A stretch of 64,000 nt of DNA from Kitasatospora sp. NBC_00374 (GTDB lineage: Bacteria > Actinomycetota > Actinomycetes > Streptomycetales > Streptomycetaceae). This document shows positions 41,342 through 50,558 of the stretch, one piece after another. The stretch covers positions 3,906,001 through 3,970,000 of the forward strand of contig NZ_CP107964.1 of assembly GCF_041434935.1 (NCBI RefSeq), read 5' to 3'. The notes beneath the pieces were generated by a model. The model did not search any database, was not told the origin of the DNA, and was given only the letters and a program-made list of their open reading frames with translations. The position numbers and the translations under genes are program-made. The number at the start of each line of letters is the position of its first letter. Within the stretch, counting starts at the first letter, position 1.

Positions 41342-42487
41342 TCAGCGCAGCCGGGCCGGGGTGGCCAGGTGGAGGCGGGTGAAGGCGAGCGCCTCGGCCA
41401 GGTCGGCCTCGCGCTCGGCCGGGGAGGCGGAGCGGCGGGTGTTGACCTCCAGCACCACGTGGCCGTCGAAGCCGGTCCGGGCGAGCTGTTCCAGCAGCTC
41501 GGCGCAGGGCTGCTTGCCCCGGCCGGGGATCAGGTGCTCGTCCTTGCCGGAGCCGGCGCCGTCGGCCAGGTGGACGTGGGCCAGGCGGTCCCCCATCCGG
41601 GCGGACATCTCCAGGGCGTCGATCCTGGAGGTGGCGGCGTGCGAGAGGTCGATGGTGAAGTGCCGGTACTCCTCCTCGGTGACGTCCCAGCCGGGGGCGT
41701 AGGCGAGCATCTCGCGGTCCCGGTAGCGCCACGGGTACATGTTCTCGACGGCGAACCGGACGTGGGTCTCGCCCGCCATCCGGTCGATGCCCGCGACGAA
41801 CTCCCGCGCGTACTGCCGCTGCCAGCGGAACGGCGGGTGCACCACCACGGTGTCCGCGCCGAGCTTCTCGGCGGCCGCGCGGGCCCGCACCAGCTTGGTC
41901 CACGGGTCGGAGGTCCACACCCGCTGGGTGATCAGCAGGCAGGGGGCGTGCACGGCCAGGATCGGCATCCGGTGGGCGTCGGAGAGGCGGCGCAGCGCCT
42001 CGACGTCCTGGCTGATCGGGTCGTTCCAGACCATCACCTCGACCCCGTCGTAGCCGAGCTTGGCGGCCAGTTCGAAGGCGGTGACGGTGTTGGCCGGGTA
42101 GACCGAGGCGGTGGACAGGGCGACCTTGGTGTCCGGGATGTGCAGGCCCGGGTGCGGCGGGAGCACCAGGCGGTCGGTGGTGCGCAGCAGCGGGGCCCGG
42201 CGGGCGGCCTTCGCGGCCCGGGCCGCCTTGACGGCCTTCGTGGCCTTGGCCACCTGGGCGGCCTTGGCGACCTTCACCGCCTTGACGGCCTTCGCGGCCC
42301 GGGCGGCCCTGGCCCGGGTGTCCCCGGCCGCTCCGGTGGCGGGTTCGGCGCCGGTGCGGGGGGTGCGCCGGCGTTCGGGGACCGGTTCGGCCGCGGCCCT
42401 CGCGCGGCGCGGCCGGCCCGACCCCGGCTGCCGCTCTCCGGCAGCGCGGTCCGGCCGGGCCCCGTCCTGGTCCGCTGGTTCCGCCAC
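41342..42487 (-). CDS. TIM-barrel sugar phosphate isomerase/epimerase-like protein with Lys/Ala-rich arm
   Basis: A 381-residue protein. Residues about 120-378 form the xylose-isomerase-like TIM barrel: [65 protein letters not shown] and VVLEVNTRR, with His, Glu and Asp residues suited to a divalent metal. Ahead of this is an unusual arm containing a run of AAKAVK/AAR-type triplets (about 60-97), like a histone H1 tail. GTG 42487 (VAEPADQD) is used because the homologous start is similar; a TTG two codons earlier or a later GTG are possible. Substrate unknown. Confidence 0.78.
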   Translation of the reverse strand: MAEPADQDGARPDRAAGERQPGSGRPRRARAAAEPVPERRRTPRTGAEPATGAAGDTRARAARAAKAVKAVKVAKAAQVAKATKAVKAARAAKAARRAPLLRTTDRLVLPPHPGLHIPDTKVALSTASVYPANTVTAFELAAKLGYDGVEVMVWNDPISQDVEALRRLSDAHRMPILAVHAPCLLITQRVWTSDPWTKLVRARAAAEKLGADTVVVHPPFRWQRQYAREFVAGIDRMAGETHVRFAVENMYPWRYRDREMLAYAPGWDVTEEEYRHFTIDLSHAATSRIDALEMSARMGDRLAHVHLADGAGSGKDEHLIPGRGKQPCAELLEQLARTGFDGHVVLEVNTRRSASPAEREADLAEALAFTRLHLATPARLR

Positions 42488-42550
42488 GGGCAACAGCGTA
42501 AGCGGCCGGGCGGCGGAATGGGGGGTGCCGGGGTCACGCCGTGGTGGGCG

Positions 42551-43507
42551 TCACGCCGTCAGTGCGGCCCTGCGGTAGCCGGAGCCGTCCATGGCGTCCA
42601 GACGGCGCAGGATGATGCCCTCCCGCAGGGCCCACGGACAGATGTCCAGCGCGTCCAGCCCGAACAGGTCCATCGCGGCGTCGGCGACCAGGGCGCCGGC
42701 CAGCAGCTGTCTCGCCCGGCCCTCGGAGACGCCGGGGATCTGGGCCCGCTCGGCGACCGTCATGGCGGCGAGCCGGGGCAGCCAGGCCGACAGGCCGGTC
42801 CGGGTGAGCCGCCGGGGCACCCGGACGCCGGCGTCCGCGGGGGCGGCGCCGGTCATCCGGGCGAGCTGCTTGAAGGTCTTGGAGGTGGCGACGGCGTGGT
42901 CCGGCGAGCCGATCCGGGCGAACTCGCCGACCACCCGGGCGATCTCGGTACGGATGTGGCGGCGCAGCTCGCGCAGGTCGTCCGGGTCGGCGACGTCCCC
43001 GGGCAGCCGGGCGGTCAGCCGGCCGGCGCCGAGCGGCAGTGAGCAGGCGACGTCGGGCTGCTCGTCGATGCCGCAGGCGATCTCCAGCGAGCCGCCGCCG
43101 ATGTCCAGGTTGAGCAGCCGGCCGGAGGACCAGCCGAACCAGCGGCGGACCGCCAGGAAGGTCAGCCGGGCCTCGTCCTGGCCGGACAGCACCTGCAGCT
43201 CGACGCCGGTCTCCGCGGCGACCCTGGCCAGCACGGCCTCGCCGTTGGCGGCCTCGCGGACGGCGGAGGTGGCGAACGGCAGCAGGTCCACCACGCCCTT
43301 GTCCTCGGCCACCGCGAGCGAGGAGGCGACCATCGAGGTCAGGCGCTCGACGCCGGCCTCGCTGATCGCCCCGTCCGCGTCCAGCAGCTCGGCCAGCCGC
43401 AGCTCGGCCTTGTGCGAGTACGCGGGCAGCGGGGCAGCACCGGGGTGGGCGTCCACCACGAGGAAGTGGACGGTGTTGGAACCTACGTCGAGCACACCGA
43501 GTCGCAT
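42551..43507 (-). CDS. Ppx/GppA-family exopolyphosphatase
   Basis: A 318-residue ASKHA-fold phosphatase acting on polyphosphate or guanosine pentaphosphate. PHOSPHATE-1 is [26 protein letters not shown]-2 [29 protein letters not shown] and [11 protein letters not shown] are also typical. It is the short actinobacterial form without the C-terminal HD domain. [17 protein letters not shown] spacing gives no clear Shine-Dalgarno, so it may be leaderless. Upstream is the divergent alpha/beta hydrolase gene. Confidence 0.88.
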   Translation of the reverse strand: MRLGVLDVGSNTVHFLVVDAHPGAAPLPAYSHKAELRLAELLDADGAISEAGVERLTSMVASSLAVAEDKGVVDLLPFATSAVREAANGEAVLARVAAETGVELQVLSGQDEARLTFLAVRRWFGWSSGRLLNLDIGGGSLEIACGIDEQPDVACSLPLGAGRLTARLPGDVADPDDLRELRRHIRTEIARVVGEFARIGSPDHAVATSKTFKQLARMTGAAPADAGVRVPRRLTRTGLSAWLPRLAAMTVAERAQIPGVSEGRARQLLAGALVADAAMDLFGLDALDICPWALREGIILRRLDAMDGSGYRRAALTA

Positions 43508-43670
43508 AACGCTCCACGCTACGCGATCCGGCCCGTTCACCTGCCCGATTGTGCGGGCCGATTGTGCGGAGCGGGCCGGGACCGGGCCCGGACCCGATGG
43601 TTGACCGGCATCCGGACGGGGATGAATTCCCATCGGACGGGGACCTCATCTCTGCTCGGAGGACGACCAT

Positions 43671-44426
43671 ATGACGATCAGTCACCGACTCATCGGTACC
43701 GGCGGGAACCGGGTCGTGGTGCTGCACGACTGGTTCGGCACCACGCTCGGCTGGGGGCCGTTCCTCGACTACCTGGACGGCGACACCTTCACCTACGCGA
43801 CGCTCGACTACCGCGGCTACGGCGAGCGGGCGGACGTGCCCGGCGACTACACCCTCGCCGAGATCGCCCAGGACGTGCTGGCGCTGGCCGACCGGCTCGG
43901 CTGGGAGCGGTTCTCGCTGGTCGGCCACTCGATGGGCGCGAAGGCCGCCCAGCGGGTCCTGGCGGAGGCCCCGCACCGGATCCGCAGGCTCGCCGGGATC
44001 GCCCCCGTACCGGCCTCCGCCTACCCCCTGGACGCCGACGCCCACGCCCTCTTCCACGGCGCGGCCGAGCGGCCCGCCAACCGCCGCGCCATCCTCGACC
44101 TGGTCACCGGGCGGCGGGCCAACGCCGGCTGGCTGGACCGGATGACCGCCCAGTCCGTCGCGCAGTCCCGCCCGGAGGCCGTCGAGGCCTACCTGACCGA
44201 CTGGACCACCCAGGACTTCGCCGCCAAGATCGCCGGCAGCCGCCTCCCGGTCAGGGTCTTCATCGGCGAGCACGACCTGGCCCTCACCGAGCCGGTCATG
44301 CAGGCCACCTGGCTGAGCCACTACCCGGACGCCTCGCTGGAGGTGCTGGCCAACTCCGGCCACTACCCGATGTACGAGCTCCCGGTCGCCTTCGCCACCG
44401 CCCTGGAGGACTTCCTGCGGGGCTGA
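43671..44426 (+). CDS. Alpha/beta hydrolase
   Basis: A 251-residue alpha/beta-fold hydrolase: oxyanion region VVVLHDWFGTTLGWGPFLDYL, nucleophile elbow VGHSMGAKAAQ (Ser), acid FIGEHDLAL and His in NSGHYPMYELP. Likely a small-ester or C-C hydrolase of the epoxide-hydrolase-like group. Good ribosome site GGAGGA eight bases ahead of the ATG. A run of codon-like sequence continues past the stop (44430-44600) without a start and is probably spacer. Confidence 0.9.
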   Translation: MTISHRLIGTGGNRVVVLHDWFGTTLGWGPFLDYLDGDTFTYATLDYRGYGERADVPGDYTLAEIAQDVLALADRLGWERFSLVGHSMGAKAAQRVLAEAPHRIRRLAGIAPVPASAYPLDADAHALFHGAAERPANRRAILDLVTGRRANAGWLDRMTAQSVAQSRPEAVEAYLTDWTTQDFAAKIAGSRLPVRVFIGEHDLALTEPVMQATWLSHYPDASLEVLANSGHYPMYELPVAFATALEDFLRG

Positions 44427-44603
44427 ACCGGGTGGGCCGGGCCGGCCCGGGCCTCGCTGGAGTACGCCTTCCTCCCCGGCCGCAGCCTGTGGGCCGACCG
44501 GGACGGCTACCGCCCGGACCCGGCCCGAAGGCGGAGCCGGAGTGCGCCTTCGGAGGCGGCCGTGCTGCGGCGGTCGCAGGGCTCACGGCCGGCCCCGCGG
44601 CCG

Positions 44604-45899
44604 TCAGAGCTGTCCGTGCCAGAGCTGCTCGACGATGACGGCCCACCAGTTCTCGGGGTCGTTGAAGACGGTGCGGTCGAGGGTGGCCAGGGCCCACTGG
44701 AACTCGGCGACGACCGGCCCGGCACTCTGCGGATCGAGCCCGCGCAGGCGCGGGAGGCGGTCGGCGAGCAGCGCGAGGCAGCGGGTGAAGGCCGTCAGGT
44801 CGGCGTTGCAGTAGCGGGCCTCGGCGTGGTCCGGGTCGACCGCCCGGACCCGGCCCTGGGCGGTGTCGACGGTGAGCAGTGCCCAGCCGTCGGTGCCGAT
44901 CAGGACCTGCCCGAGCAGCGCCTGCCGGGCCGCGGCGGTGGCCCGCCCGCCGCGGCCGAGCCCGGCCAGGTGGCCGGCCAGGTCGGGCAGCACGGGACCG
45001 GCCGGGGCGCCGTCGGCGATCCCGTCCGACTCGGGGTGGTGCAGGGTGAAGAAGCCCTCGACCACCCGCGGCAGGCCGATCTCGCGCAGCGGACGGGCCA
45101 GCGCCTCCGGCAGGTCGGCGGCGGCCACGGCCCCGGCGTCGAAGCGCCGCACACCGTCCGGCCCGAACAGCGCCGCCAGCCGGGCCGCCAGTTCCGGTTC
45201 CGACTCCGGCTGGGCCGGCGGCACGGCGACGGGAAAGGGCACCCGGTTCAGCCGCGGCCCGCCGGCCCGGGCGCGGTCGGCGGCCACCGCCCTCGCGGCG
45301 TCCGCCCGGTGGTCGAACCAGGGGCCGTCGGCGTGGTCCCAGCCGATCGGGGTGTCCGGCAGCTGGGCCCGCAGGACGTACGCCCAGTAACCGCCCGGGA
45401 GCATGCCGGGCCGCAGGTCGGCGTGGAGCGTGACCAGATCGGCCGGTTGGACGCCCTGGCTCCTGAGCTGCTGCCAGCCGCGCAGCAGCGGGTGCGGCAG
45501 CCCGGGGGCGGAGTCGACGACCAGGGTGTGCTGCGCGCCCTCGGCGTCGCGGTGCACCAGCGTCGCGCGGACGCCGGGGCCGGTGACCGGCGGCAGGACC
45601 GGGTCGTAGCTGCCCGCGCCGAGCCGGTCCCGGTAGCGCCGGACCACCGTCGGCACCGGGACGGACGGCCAGACGGTCAGCTCGCCGGTCACCCGGTCGA
45701 CCACCGCACAGGCCGCACCGATCTCCTCGGGGGCCCGGCGGGCTCCGGTCAGCGGGTCGACCTGGACGGGCGAGGGCTCCGGCCAGACCACCCAGCCGAG
45801 CTCGAACTCGTGCGAGCGGACGCCGCGCGCGGCCTCCTGCGGGAGCTCGCCGTTGATCCAGCGGTGGGCCGTGTCGACGGCCTGCTCACGGGTGATCAT
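44604..45899 (-). CDS. YrhB / SUKH-4 two-domain immunity protein
   Basis: A 431-residue cytoplasmic protein predicted to neutralise the adjacent toxin. The N-terminus (MITREQAVDTAHRWINGEL, HEFELGWVVWPEP, AACAVVDRVTGELTVWP) is a YrhB-type immunity domain. A middle segment (about 110-240) includes HTLVVDSAPGLPHPLL and WAYVLRAQLPDTP. The C-terminal roughly 170 residues are SUKH-4 (LIGTDGWALLTVDTAQGRV, NADLTAFTRCLALL, ending NWWAVIVEQLWHGQL). The ATG overlaps the toxin stop (ATGA), so toxin and antidote are translated in coupling. A truncated relative sits at 30359-30919. Confidence 0.85.
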   Translation of the reverse strand: MITREQAVDTAHRWINGELPQEAARGVRSHEFELGWVVWPEPSPVQVDPLTGARRAPEEIGAACAVVDRVTGELTVWPSVPVPTVVRRYRDRLGAGSYDPVLPPVTGPGVRATLVHRDAEGAQHTLVVDSAPGLPHPLLRGWQQLRSQGVQPADLVTLHADLRPGMLPGGYWAYVLRAQLPDTPIGWDHADGPWFDHRADAARAVAADRARAGGPRLNRVPFPVAVPPAQPESEPELAARLAALFGPDGVRRFDAGAVAAADLPEALARPLREIGLPRVVEGFFTLHHPESDGIADGAPAGPVLPDLAGHLAGLGRGGRATAAARQALLGQVLIGTDGWALLTVDTAQGRVRAVDPDHAEARYCNADLTAFTRCLALLADRLPRLRGLDPQSAGPVVAEFQWALATLDRTVFNDPENWWAVIVEQLWHGQL

Positions 45900-48800
45900 C
45901 GGCGGCTGCTCCTCGGGCCCGCGGCGGGGCGGTGGTGGGCGGTGAGCCGCGAGCGCGGCGGCGCGGCGGCCGGCGCCGGCTCGGGCTCCGGTTCGGGCGC
46001 GGGAACGGGCTCGGGGGCGGGCGCGGGCTCGGGGACCGGCTTGAGCTCCTGGACCGGCGCCGGGGCGGCCGCCGGAACGGCGACGGTGGCGACCGGCTGG
46101 ACGTCCGCCAGGTCGATCGGCCGGCACCGCGCGTCCAGGGCGATCGCCCACAGCCCGTGCTCGACCGGGTGCAGCGGCTCCGCCGACCGGCGGGCCTCCT
46201 GGTGGTCCAGGTAGAGCACCGTGCCGCCGTGGTTGACGGCGTTCCAGGTGTGCGAGCGGCCGAACTCGTCCAGGGTCAGCAGCACGGCCTGGGCGCCCGG
46301 CCCCGACCCGAGCAGGCTCTGCGCCAGCCTCGCCGCCGCCTCCGGCCCGTCGCCGAGGTCGTGGAAGCGGGTGCCGAGCTCGCGCTCCGCACGGTCCCGG
46401 CCGCCGCGCTCGCCGGCCGGCCCGTCGGGCAGCCTGGGCGCGGCACAGGTCGGCCGGCCGAGATAGGTGTCGGCGGCGGAGAGCGCCACGTCCACGCAGT
46501 TGTTGGCCCGGCCCGGCTCACGCGGGCCGCCGGCGTTGAGGATCTCCGTCCAGTCACCGGCCGGATCGAGCGAACCGTCCTCGGGCACCGCGGTACGCCG
46601 CACGGCCTCCGCCTGGTGGGCCGGGTCGACCGGGCCGAGCCCGCCGGCGAGCCCGTAGGGACGGCTGTCGGCGATGGTCCGATCGTGGACCGGCCGGGCC
46701 GCCGGGGCCTGGGCGGCCGGACGCCGGGCGAACTGCGAGAGCAGGTACGCGGCACCGACCTGACCGACCAGCAGCGGCGCCATCGAGGGCTGGGCGTCCT
46801 GCCCGCCCTCCGCTCCGCCCTCGGTCCGGCGGCGCAGCTCGTACCCGCCCTCCGGGCCGATCCGGACCGGCGCCGAGGCACCGGGCTGGCCCGCCGCGCC
46901 GCCGGGCGCCGGAGTACCTGAAGCACCCGGAGCACCGGATGCGCTGCCGCTGCCGACCGCGGCGCCCGGCAGCGGGCCACCGGCGGCCGACCGTGCGCCG
47001 GCCGCACCCTGCACCGGCCCGCCGCCGACCACCGCGGCCGCCGCACCGGGCTGACCGGCGGCACCGGCCTGCCCGGCCGCCGGGGCGGCGCCGAGCGTGC
47101 CCGGGGCACCGGGAGTAGCGGGAGTACCGGGCGCGGCGGGAGCGGCGGGAGCGCCGGCACCGCCCGGGCCCGGTACTCCGGCTCCGATCGCGCCGCCGAC
47201 GGGAGCCGCCACCGGTGCCGCGCCGACGGGCGCGCCACCGACCGGACCACCGCCGACCGGACCGCCGCCGACCGGGCCGAGCTGGAAGCCGCCCGCCGAG
47301 CCGCCGCCGAGCGACGGCGCGGACGCGGCCTGCGGCGGTTCGGCCGAGCGCCAGCCACCGCCGGAGATCGGCGCCGAGGGGTCCCCGCCCGCCGACGCGA
47401 CCTGTGGCGGAGCCACCGCGACCGAGTCGGTGTGCACGGACGCCGGCCCGTGGTGCACCGGCGCCGCCGACGCCGCCGGCAGGTCGTAGCTGTCGGGCTC
47501 GTCGAGGTCGACCACGACGGACGGCTGGTGGCGCGGCCCGGACGAGCCACCGCGCAGCGACACCGGCTCGTCCCCGCGGGCCGCCGCGGCCACCGCGCCA
47601 CCGGCGGACGCCGTCCCGGCGGCGAGCGAGGACCCGTCGGTGACGGACATCGTGCTGAGCGGGTCGTGCGGCGTACGGCCGGTGTCGGTCGTGAGCAGGG
47701 GCTTGCCGTCCGCGCCGAGGGTGACGCCTTCGGAGTCCACGGTGGTCAGCGGCCTGCCGTCCGGGCCGAGGCGGCCGCCGCGGGTGTCCGGGGTGCGGCC
47801 GTCCTGGTCGACCGCCACGGTGTGGCCCGCGGCGTCGGTGAGCAGCCGGCCGTCGGTGTCGGTGGCGAGCGAGCTGACGGGCTTGCCGTCGGGCCCGACG
47901 ACCACGGGGTGCCCGTCGGCGTCCAGCACCGGCCGGCCGTGCGCGTCCACGGCCATGGTCAGCCCGCTGGCGCCGAGGCTGCCGTCGGCGGCCACCGTCA
48001 GCGGACGGCCGTCGGCGTCGGTCAGCGGACGCCCGTCCGCCCCGGTGACCAGGCCGGTGACCGGCTTGCCGTCGGCGCCGAGCAGCACCGGCCGGCCGTC
48101 CTCGCCGAGCACCGGGCGGCCCTTGGCATCCACGGCCACCGACACGCCCTCGACCCCGCGGACCGGACGGCCCTCGGCGTCCACCAGCACCGGGTTGCCG
48201 GCCTTGTCGGTGAGCACCTGCCCGTCCGGGCCGACCGCCGCGGAGAGCGTGCGCACCCCGGCGACCGCCGCCGCGCCGCCCACCGCCCCGCCGACCGCGC
48301 CGGTGAACTGCCCCGCGTCCCGGGCGGCGCTGTGCTCGCGGCGCTCGCCGTGCAGGCCGCGGCCGTCCGCCTGGGCGATCCGCTCCAGCGCGGTGACCGC
48401 GGGCTCCTTGAGCGCCGCCTGCAGCCCTTCGCGCATCTCGCGGCCGAGCTCCTCGAGCAGCCCGGCGACGCGCAGGCCCGCGCTCTCCACCGCCGCTTCC
48501 TCGCCCGCCTCGGCGATCGCGCCCTTGACCGCGCCGACCACCTTGCCGACCACACCCACCAGGCCGGGCCCGGCCTCCGCCACCGCCTCGGCGGCCTTGG
48601 CCTCGGCCGCGTCGGCCCGCTCGATCTGCGCGGCCAGCTCGGTCAGTACGGCGATCAGCTCGGCCTTGCAGTGCTCGGCGGCGCCGGCCGCCCGGTCGAG
48701 CGCGCCGGCCAGCGCCTCGGCGGCCGCGTGCGCGTCGTCCAGGTGGCCGCGGCCACCGCCGCTGAACCCGCGCCAGTGCTCGGCGAAGGCGTCCACCGCG

Positions 48801-48988
48801 GTGCCCTCGTTCTCGCCGGTGACCCGGTGCACCGAGTCGGCGCCCCGGCGCCCGAGCCGCTCGGACTCGGTGCCGAATTCCCGCCACAGGCCCGCCGCGC
48901 GGCGCAGCCCGTCCTCGTCGGCCTCGGGCCAGCGGTGGCCGGTCCTCGCCAGTACCGGGGCGAGTTCCTCCGGGAGCTTCCTGGACAC
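45896..48988 (-). CDS. Type VII-type polymorphic toxin with Tox-PL (papain-like) domain
   Basis: A 1030-residue secreted toxin. The N-terminal helical region (about 1-230, RVTGENEGTAVDAFAEHW) is of the WXG/PPE-like trafficking type. Residues about 255-430 hold some ten DGRPV/DGKPV units (GEDGRPVLLGADGKPVTG). A long Gly/Pro/Ala linker follows. At about 815-985 is the Tox-PL fold: catalytic Cys831 in NNCVDVALSAADTYLG, His913 in SHTWNAVNH and Asp928 in VLYLDHQEAR. Such domains are predicted glutamine deamidases or proteases. A Pro/Glu repeat (PEPAPAPEPVPAPEPEPEP) and a basic end close the chain. The start is GTG. It is preceded by a WXG-like gene and followed by coupled immunity. Confidence 0.86.
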   Translation of the reverse strand: MSRKLPEELAPVLARTGHRWPEADEDGLRRAAGLWREFGTESERLGRRGADSVHRVTGENEGTAVDAFAEHWRGFSGGGRGHLDDAHAAAEALAGALDRAAGAAEHCKAELIAVLTELAAQIERADAAEAKAAEAVAEAGPGLVGVVGKVVGAVKGAIAEAGEEAAVESAGLRVAGLLEELGREMREGLQAALKEPAVTALERIAQADGRGLHGERREHSAARDAGQFTGAVGGAVGGAAAVAGVRTLSAAVGPDGQVLTDKAGNPVLVDAEGRPVRGVEGVSVAVDAKGRPVLGEDGRPVLLGADGKPVTGLVTGADGRPLTDADGRPLTVAADGSLGASGLTMAVDAHGRPVLDADGHPVVVGPDGKPVSSLATDTDGRLLTDAAGHTVAVDQDGRTPDTRGGRLGPDGRPLTTVDSEGVTLGADGKPLLTTDTGRTPHDPLSTMSVTDGSSLAAGTASAGGAVAAAARGDEPVSLRGGSSGPRHQPSVVVDLDEPDSYDLPAASAAPVHHGPASVHTDSVAVAPPQVASAGGDPSAPISGGGWRSAEPPQAASAPSLGGGSAGGFQLGPVGGGPVGGGPVGGAPVGAAPVAAPVGGAIGAGVPGPGGAGAPAAPAAPGTPATPGAPGTLGAAPAAGQAGAAGQPGAAAAVVGGGPVQGAAGARSAAGGPLPGAAVGSGSASGAPGASGTPAPGGAAGQPGASAPVRIGPEGGYELRRRTEGGAEGGQDAQPSMAPLLVGQVGAAYLLSQFARRPAAQAPAARPVHDRTIADSRPYGLAGGLGPVDPAHQAEAVRRTAVPEDGSLDPAGDWTEILNAGGPREPGRANNCVDVALSAADTYLGRPTCAAPRLPDGPAGERGGRDRAERELGTRFHDLGDGPEAAARLAQSLLGSGPGAQAVLLTLDEFGRSHTWNAVNHGGTVLYLDHQEARRSAEPLHPVEHGLWAIALDARCRPIDLADVQPVATVAVPAAAPAPVQELKPVPEPAPAPEPVPAPEPEPEPAPAAAPPRSRLTAHHRPAAGPRSSRR

Positions 48989-49043
48989 GCGTGGTCCCCC
49001 TCTGCGGTCGTGTCTCTACGGTCGGCGGCTGGGCTGTACAGGC

Positions 49044-49382
49044 TCAGACCGCGCGTGGGCCGGGCGCGGTTGCGGAGCCGGTGAAGTCCGCCTTGACGTC
49101 GGCCTCGTTGCGGTCGGCGTTGTCCGCCATGGCGTGCAGCCCGCCGCCGATCCGGCCGAGCCGCTCCGCGAGGCCCTGCAGCCCGGCCAGCACGCCCTCG
49201 CGCGCCTCGCCGTACGCGGCGGCGAAGCCACTGCCCGGCTCGTCGGTGCCCCACGGCGTACCGAGACCGGCCAGGCTGTTCTCCAGCTCCGTCGCGGCCT
49301 GCGCGAAGTCACCCGAGATCGCCTCGAACTCCCGCCCCTCGCCGTGTACTTCCCACGGCTTGATCAACACCCTGTCCGTCAT
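49044..49382 (-). CDS. WXG100-like type VII secretion partner
   Basis: A 112-residue two-helix protein: [22 protein letters not shown], the turn [13 protein letters not shown] in place of the classical W-x-G, then a long helix [29 protein letters not shown] ending with a D-x3-D-type C-terminal signal ([11 protein letters not shown]). It likely pairs with the toxin for export through an ESX/type VII system. ATG start. It lies 55 bases upstream of the toxin on the same strand. No membrane EccC/EccB gene lies in this window. Confidence 0.82.
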   Translation of the reverse strand: MTDRVLIKPWEVHGEGREFEAISGDFAQAATELENSLAGLGTPWGTDEPGSGFAAAYGEAREGVLAGLQGLAERLGRIGGGLHAMADNADRNEADVKADFTGSATAPGPRAV

Positions 49383-49579
49383 CGGACCGTCTCCCCCGTC
49401 CCCGTGCGCCGTTCCCCCGGCGGCGCCATCCTAGGCCCCGGATCCGGGGGCACCGCAGGCCCGGTGCGGCGTTTTCACACCGGTTTCACGACTCCGGGAG
49501 CGCCCGGCCGGCGGGCCGGCCACGTCGAAACGCGGCAAATGCCGTCGCCGCAGCGGCCGATCGGCCCTGTTCGAGGGCC

Positions 49580-49585
49580 TACCCT
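49580..49585 (+). promoter_or_regulatory. -10 element of a leaderless transcript
   Basis: TACCCT, six bases, then the GTG at 49592. The same TACCCTTG block precedes the lysS GTG. No TTGACA-like -35 is obvious. Confidence 0.5.
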
Positions 49586-49591
49586 TGCAGC

Positions 49592-50482
49592 GTGGCAGCT
49601 GAGACGGTGAAGAGCGAGAAGACCGACAAGAAGGCCAAGAAGGCGAAGAAGGACAAGGCCCCGACCGGCCCGGTCCTGGTCGATCTGGCCCCGCCGACGG
49701 TCCGGCCCGAGGTACCGCTCGACTTCGCGCGTGCCTGGGTCGAGTTCGCCGATCCCGCCGACGAGGAGCAGGTCTTCCGCTGCGACCTGACCTGGCTCAC
49801 CTCCCGCTGGGGCTGCATCTTCGGCAAGGGCTGCCACGGCATCCGACCCGGCCGCGGCGCCTCCGACGGCTGCTGCACGCTCGGCGCACACTACTCCGAC
49901 GAGGACGACGAGCAGCGGGTGATCGGCCACGCCGCCCGGCTCACCCCCGAGACCTGGGAGAACTTCGAGCACGGCACCGATGCCGAGGGCCGGCTCAGGA
50001 TCGACGGCGGCATCACCATGTTCGACGAGGACGGCGACCGGCAGACCCGCCGGGTGAACGGCGCCTGCCTGTTCCTCAACAGCCCCGGTTTCCCCGGCGG
50101 CGCGGGCTGCGCCCTGCACACCCTGGCCCTCAAGGAGGGCAAGGAGCCGCTGGAGACCAAGCCGGACGTCTGCTGGCAGCTTCCGGTCCGCCGCACCTAC
50201 GACTGGATCGACCGCCCGGACGACACCCGCTACCTCCAGGTCACCATCAGCGAGTACGACCGCCGCGGCTGGGGTCCGGGCGGCCACGACCTGCACTGGT
50301 GGTGCACCGGCAGCCCGGAGGCCCACAACGCCCCCGACCCGGTCTACGTCAGCTACCGCCCCGAGCTCGTCGAGCTGATGGGGCCCGAGGGCTACGCCGT
50401 GCTGGCCGAGCTCTGTGCCCGGCGCATCGGCAGCGGCGCCGACCGCAGCCTCGCCCCGCACCCGGCGGACGAGCAGGCCTGA
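49592..50482 (+). CDS. Conserved Cys-rich actinobacterial protein of unknown function
   Basis: A 296-residue cytoplasmic protein. After a Lys-rich start ([17 protein letters not shown]) come clustered cysteines: [49 protein letters not shown] and [14 protein letters not shown], plus HWWCTG near the end. The pattern resembles YkgJ/DUF3109-type proteins that may bind iron-sulfur or zinc. The GTG is predicted to be leaderless. Single gene between the toxin locus and nuoD. Function undetermined. Confidence 0.8.
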   Translation: MAAETVKSEKTDKKAKKAKKDKAPTGPVLVDLAPPTVRPEVPLDFARAWVEFADPADEEQVFRCDLTWLTSRWGCIFGKGCHGIRPGRGASDGCCTLGAHYSDEDDEQRVIGHAARLTPETWENFEHGTDAEGRLRIDGGITMFDEDGDRQTRRVNGACLFLNSPGFPGGAGCALHTLALKEGKEPLETKPDVCWQLPVRRTYDWIDRPDDTRYLQVTISEYDRRGWGPGGHDLHWWCTGSPEAHNAPDPVYVSYRPELVELMGPEGYAVLAELCARRIGSGADRSLAPHPADEQA

Positions 50483-50558
50483 CCGCCGGGCCGCTCCCGC
50501 CTCCGCCCGCACCTGAGGGGCGCGGTTCCCGCGTCCCTCGCGGTGGCGGCCCCCCGGG

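Noticed and set aside
38782..41382. 866-codon plus-strand open frame
   Set aside because: Antisense to ilvD and the methyltransferase; composition is typical of a high-GC shadow frame.
44430..44603. Coding-like sequence after the alpha/beta hydrolase
   Set aside because: It reads ALEYAFLPGRSLWADRDGY without a start codon or full domain; too short to call, possibly a small remnant.
47630..48250. DGRPV repeats as an RHS/YD-repeat region
   Set aside because: They lack the YD-repeat consensus and are too short per unit; they look like a simple DG-x-P linker or beta repeat.
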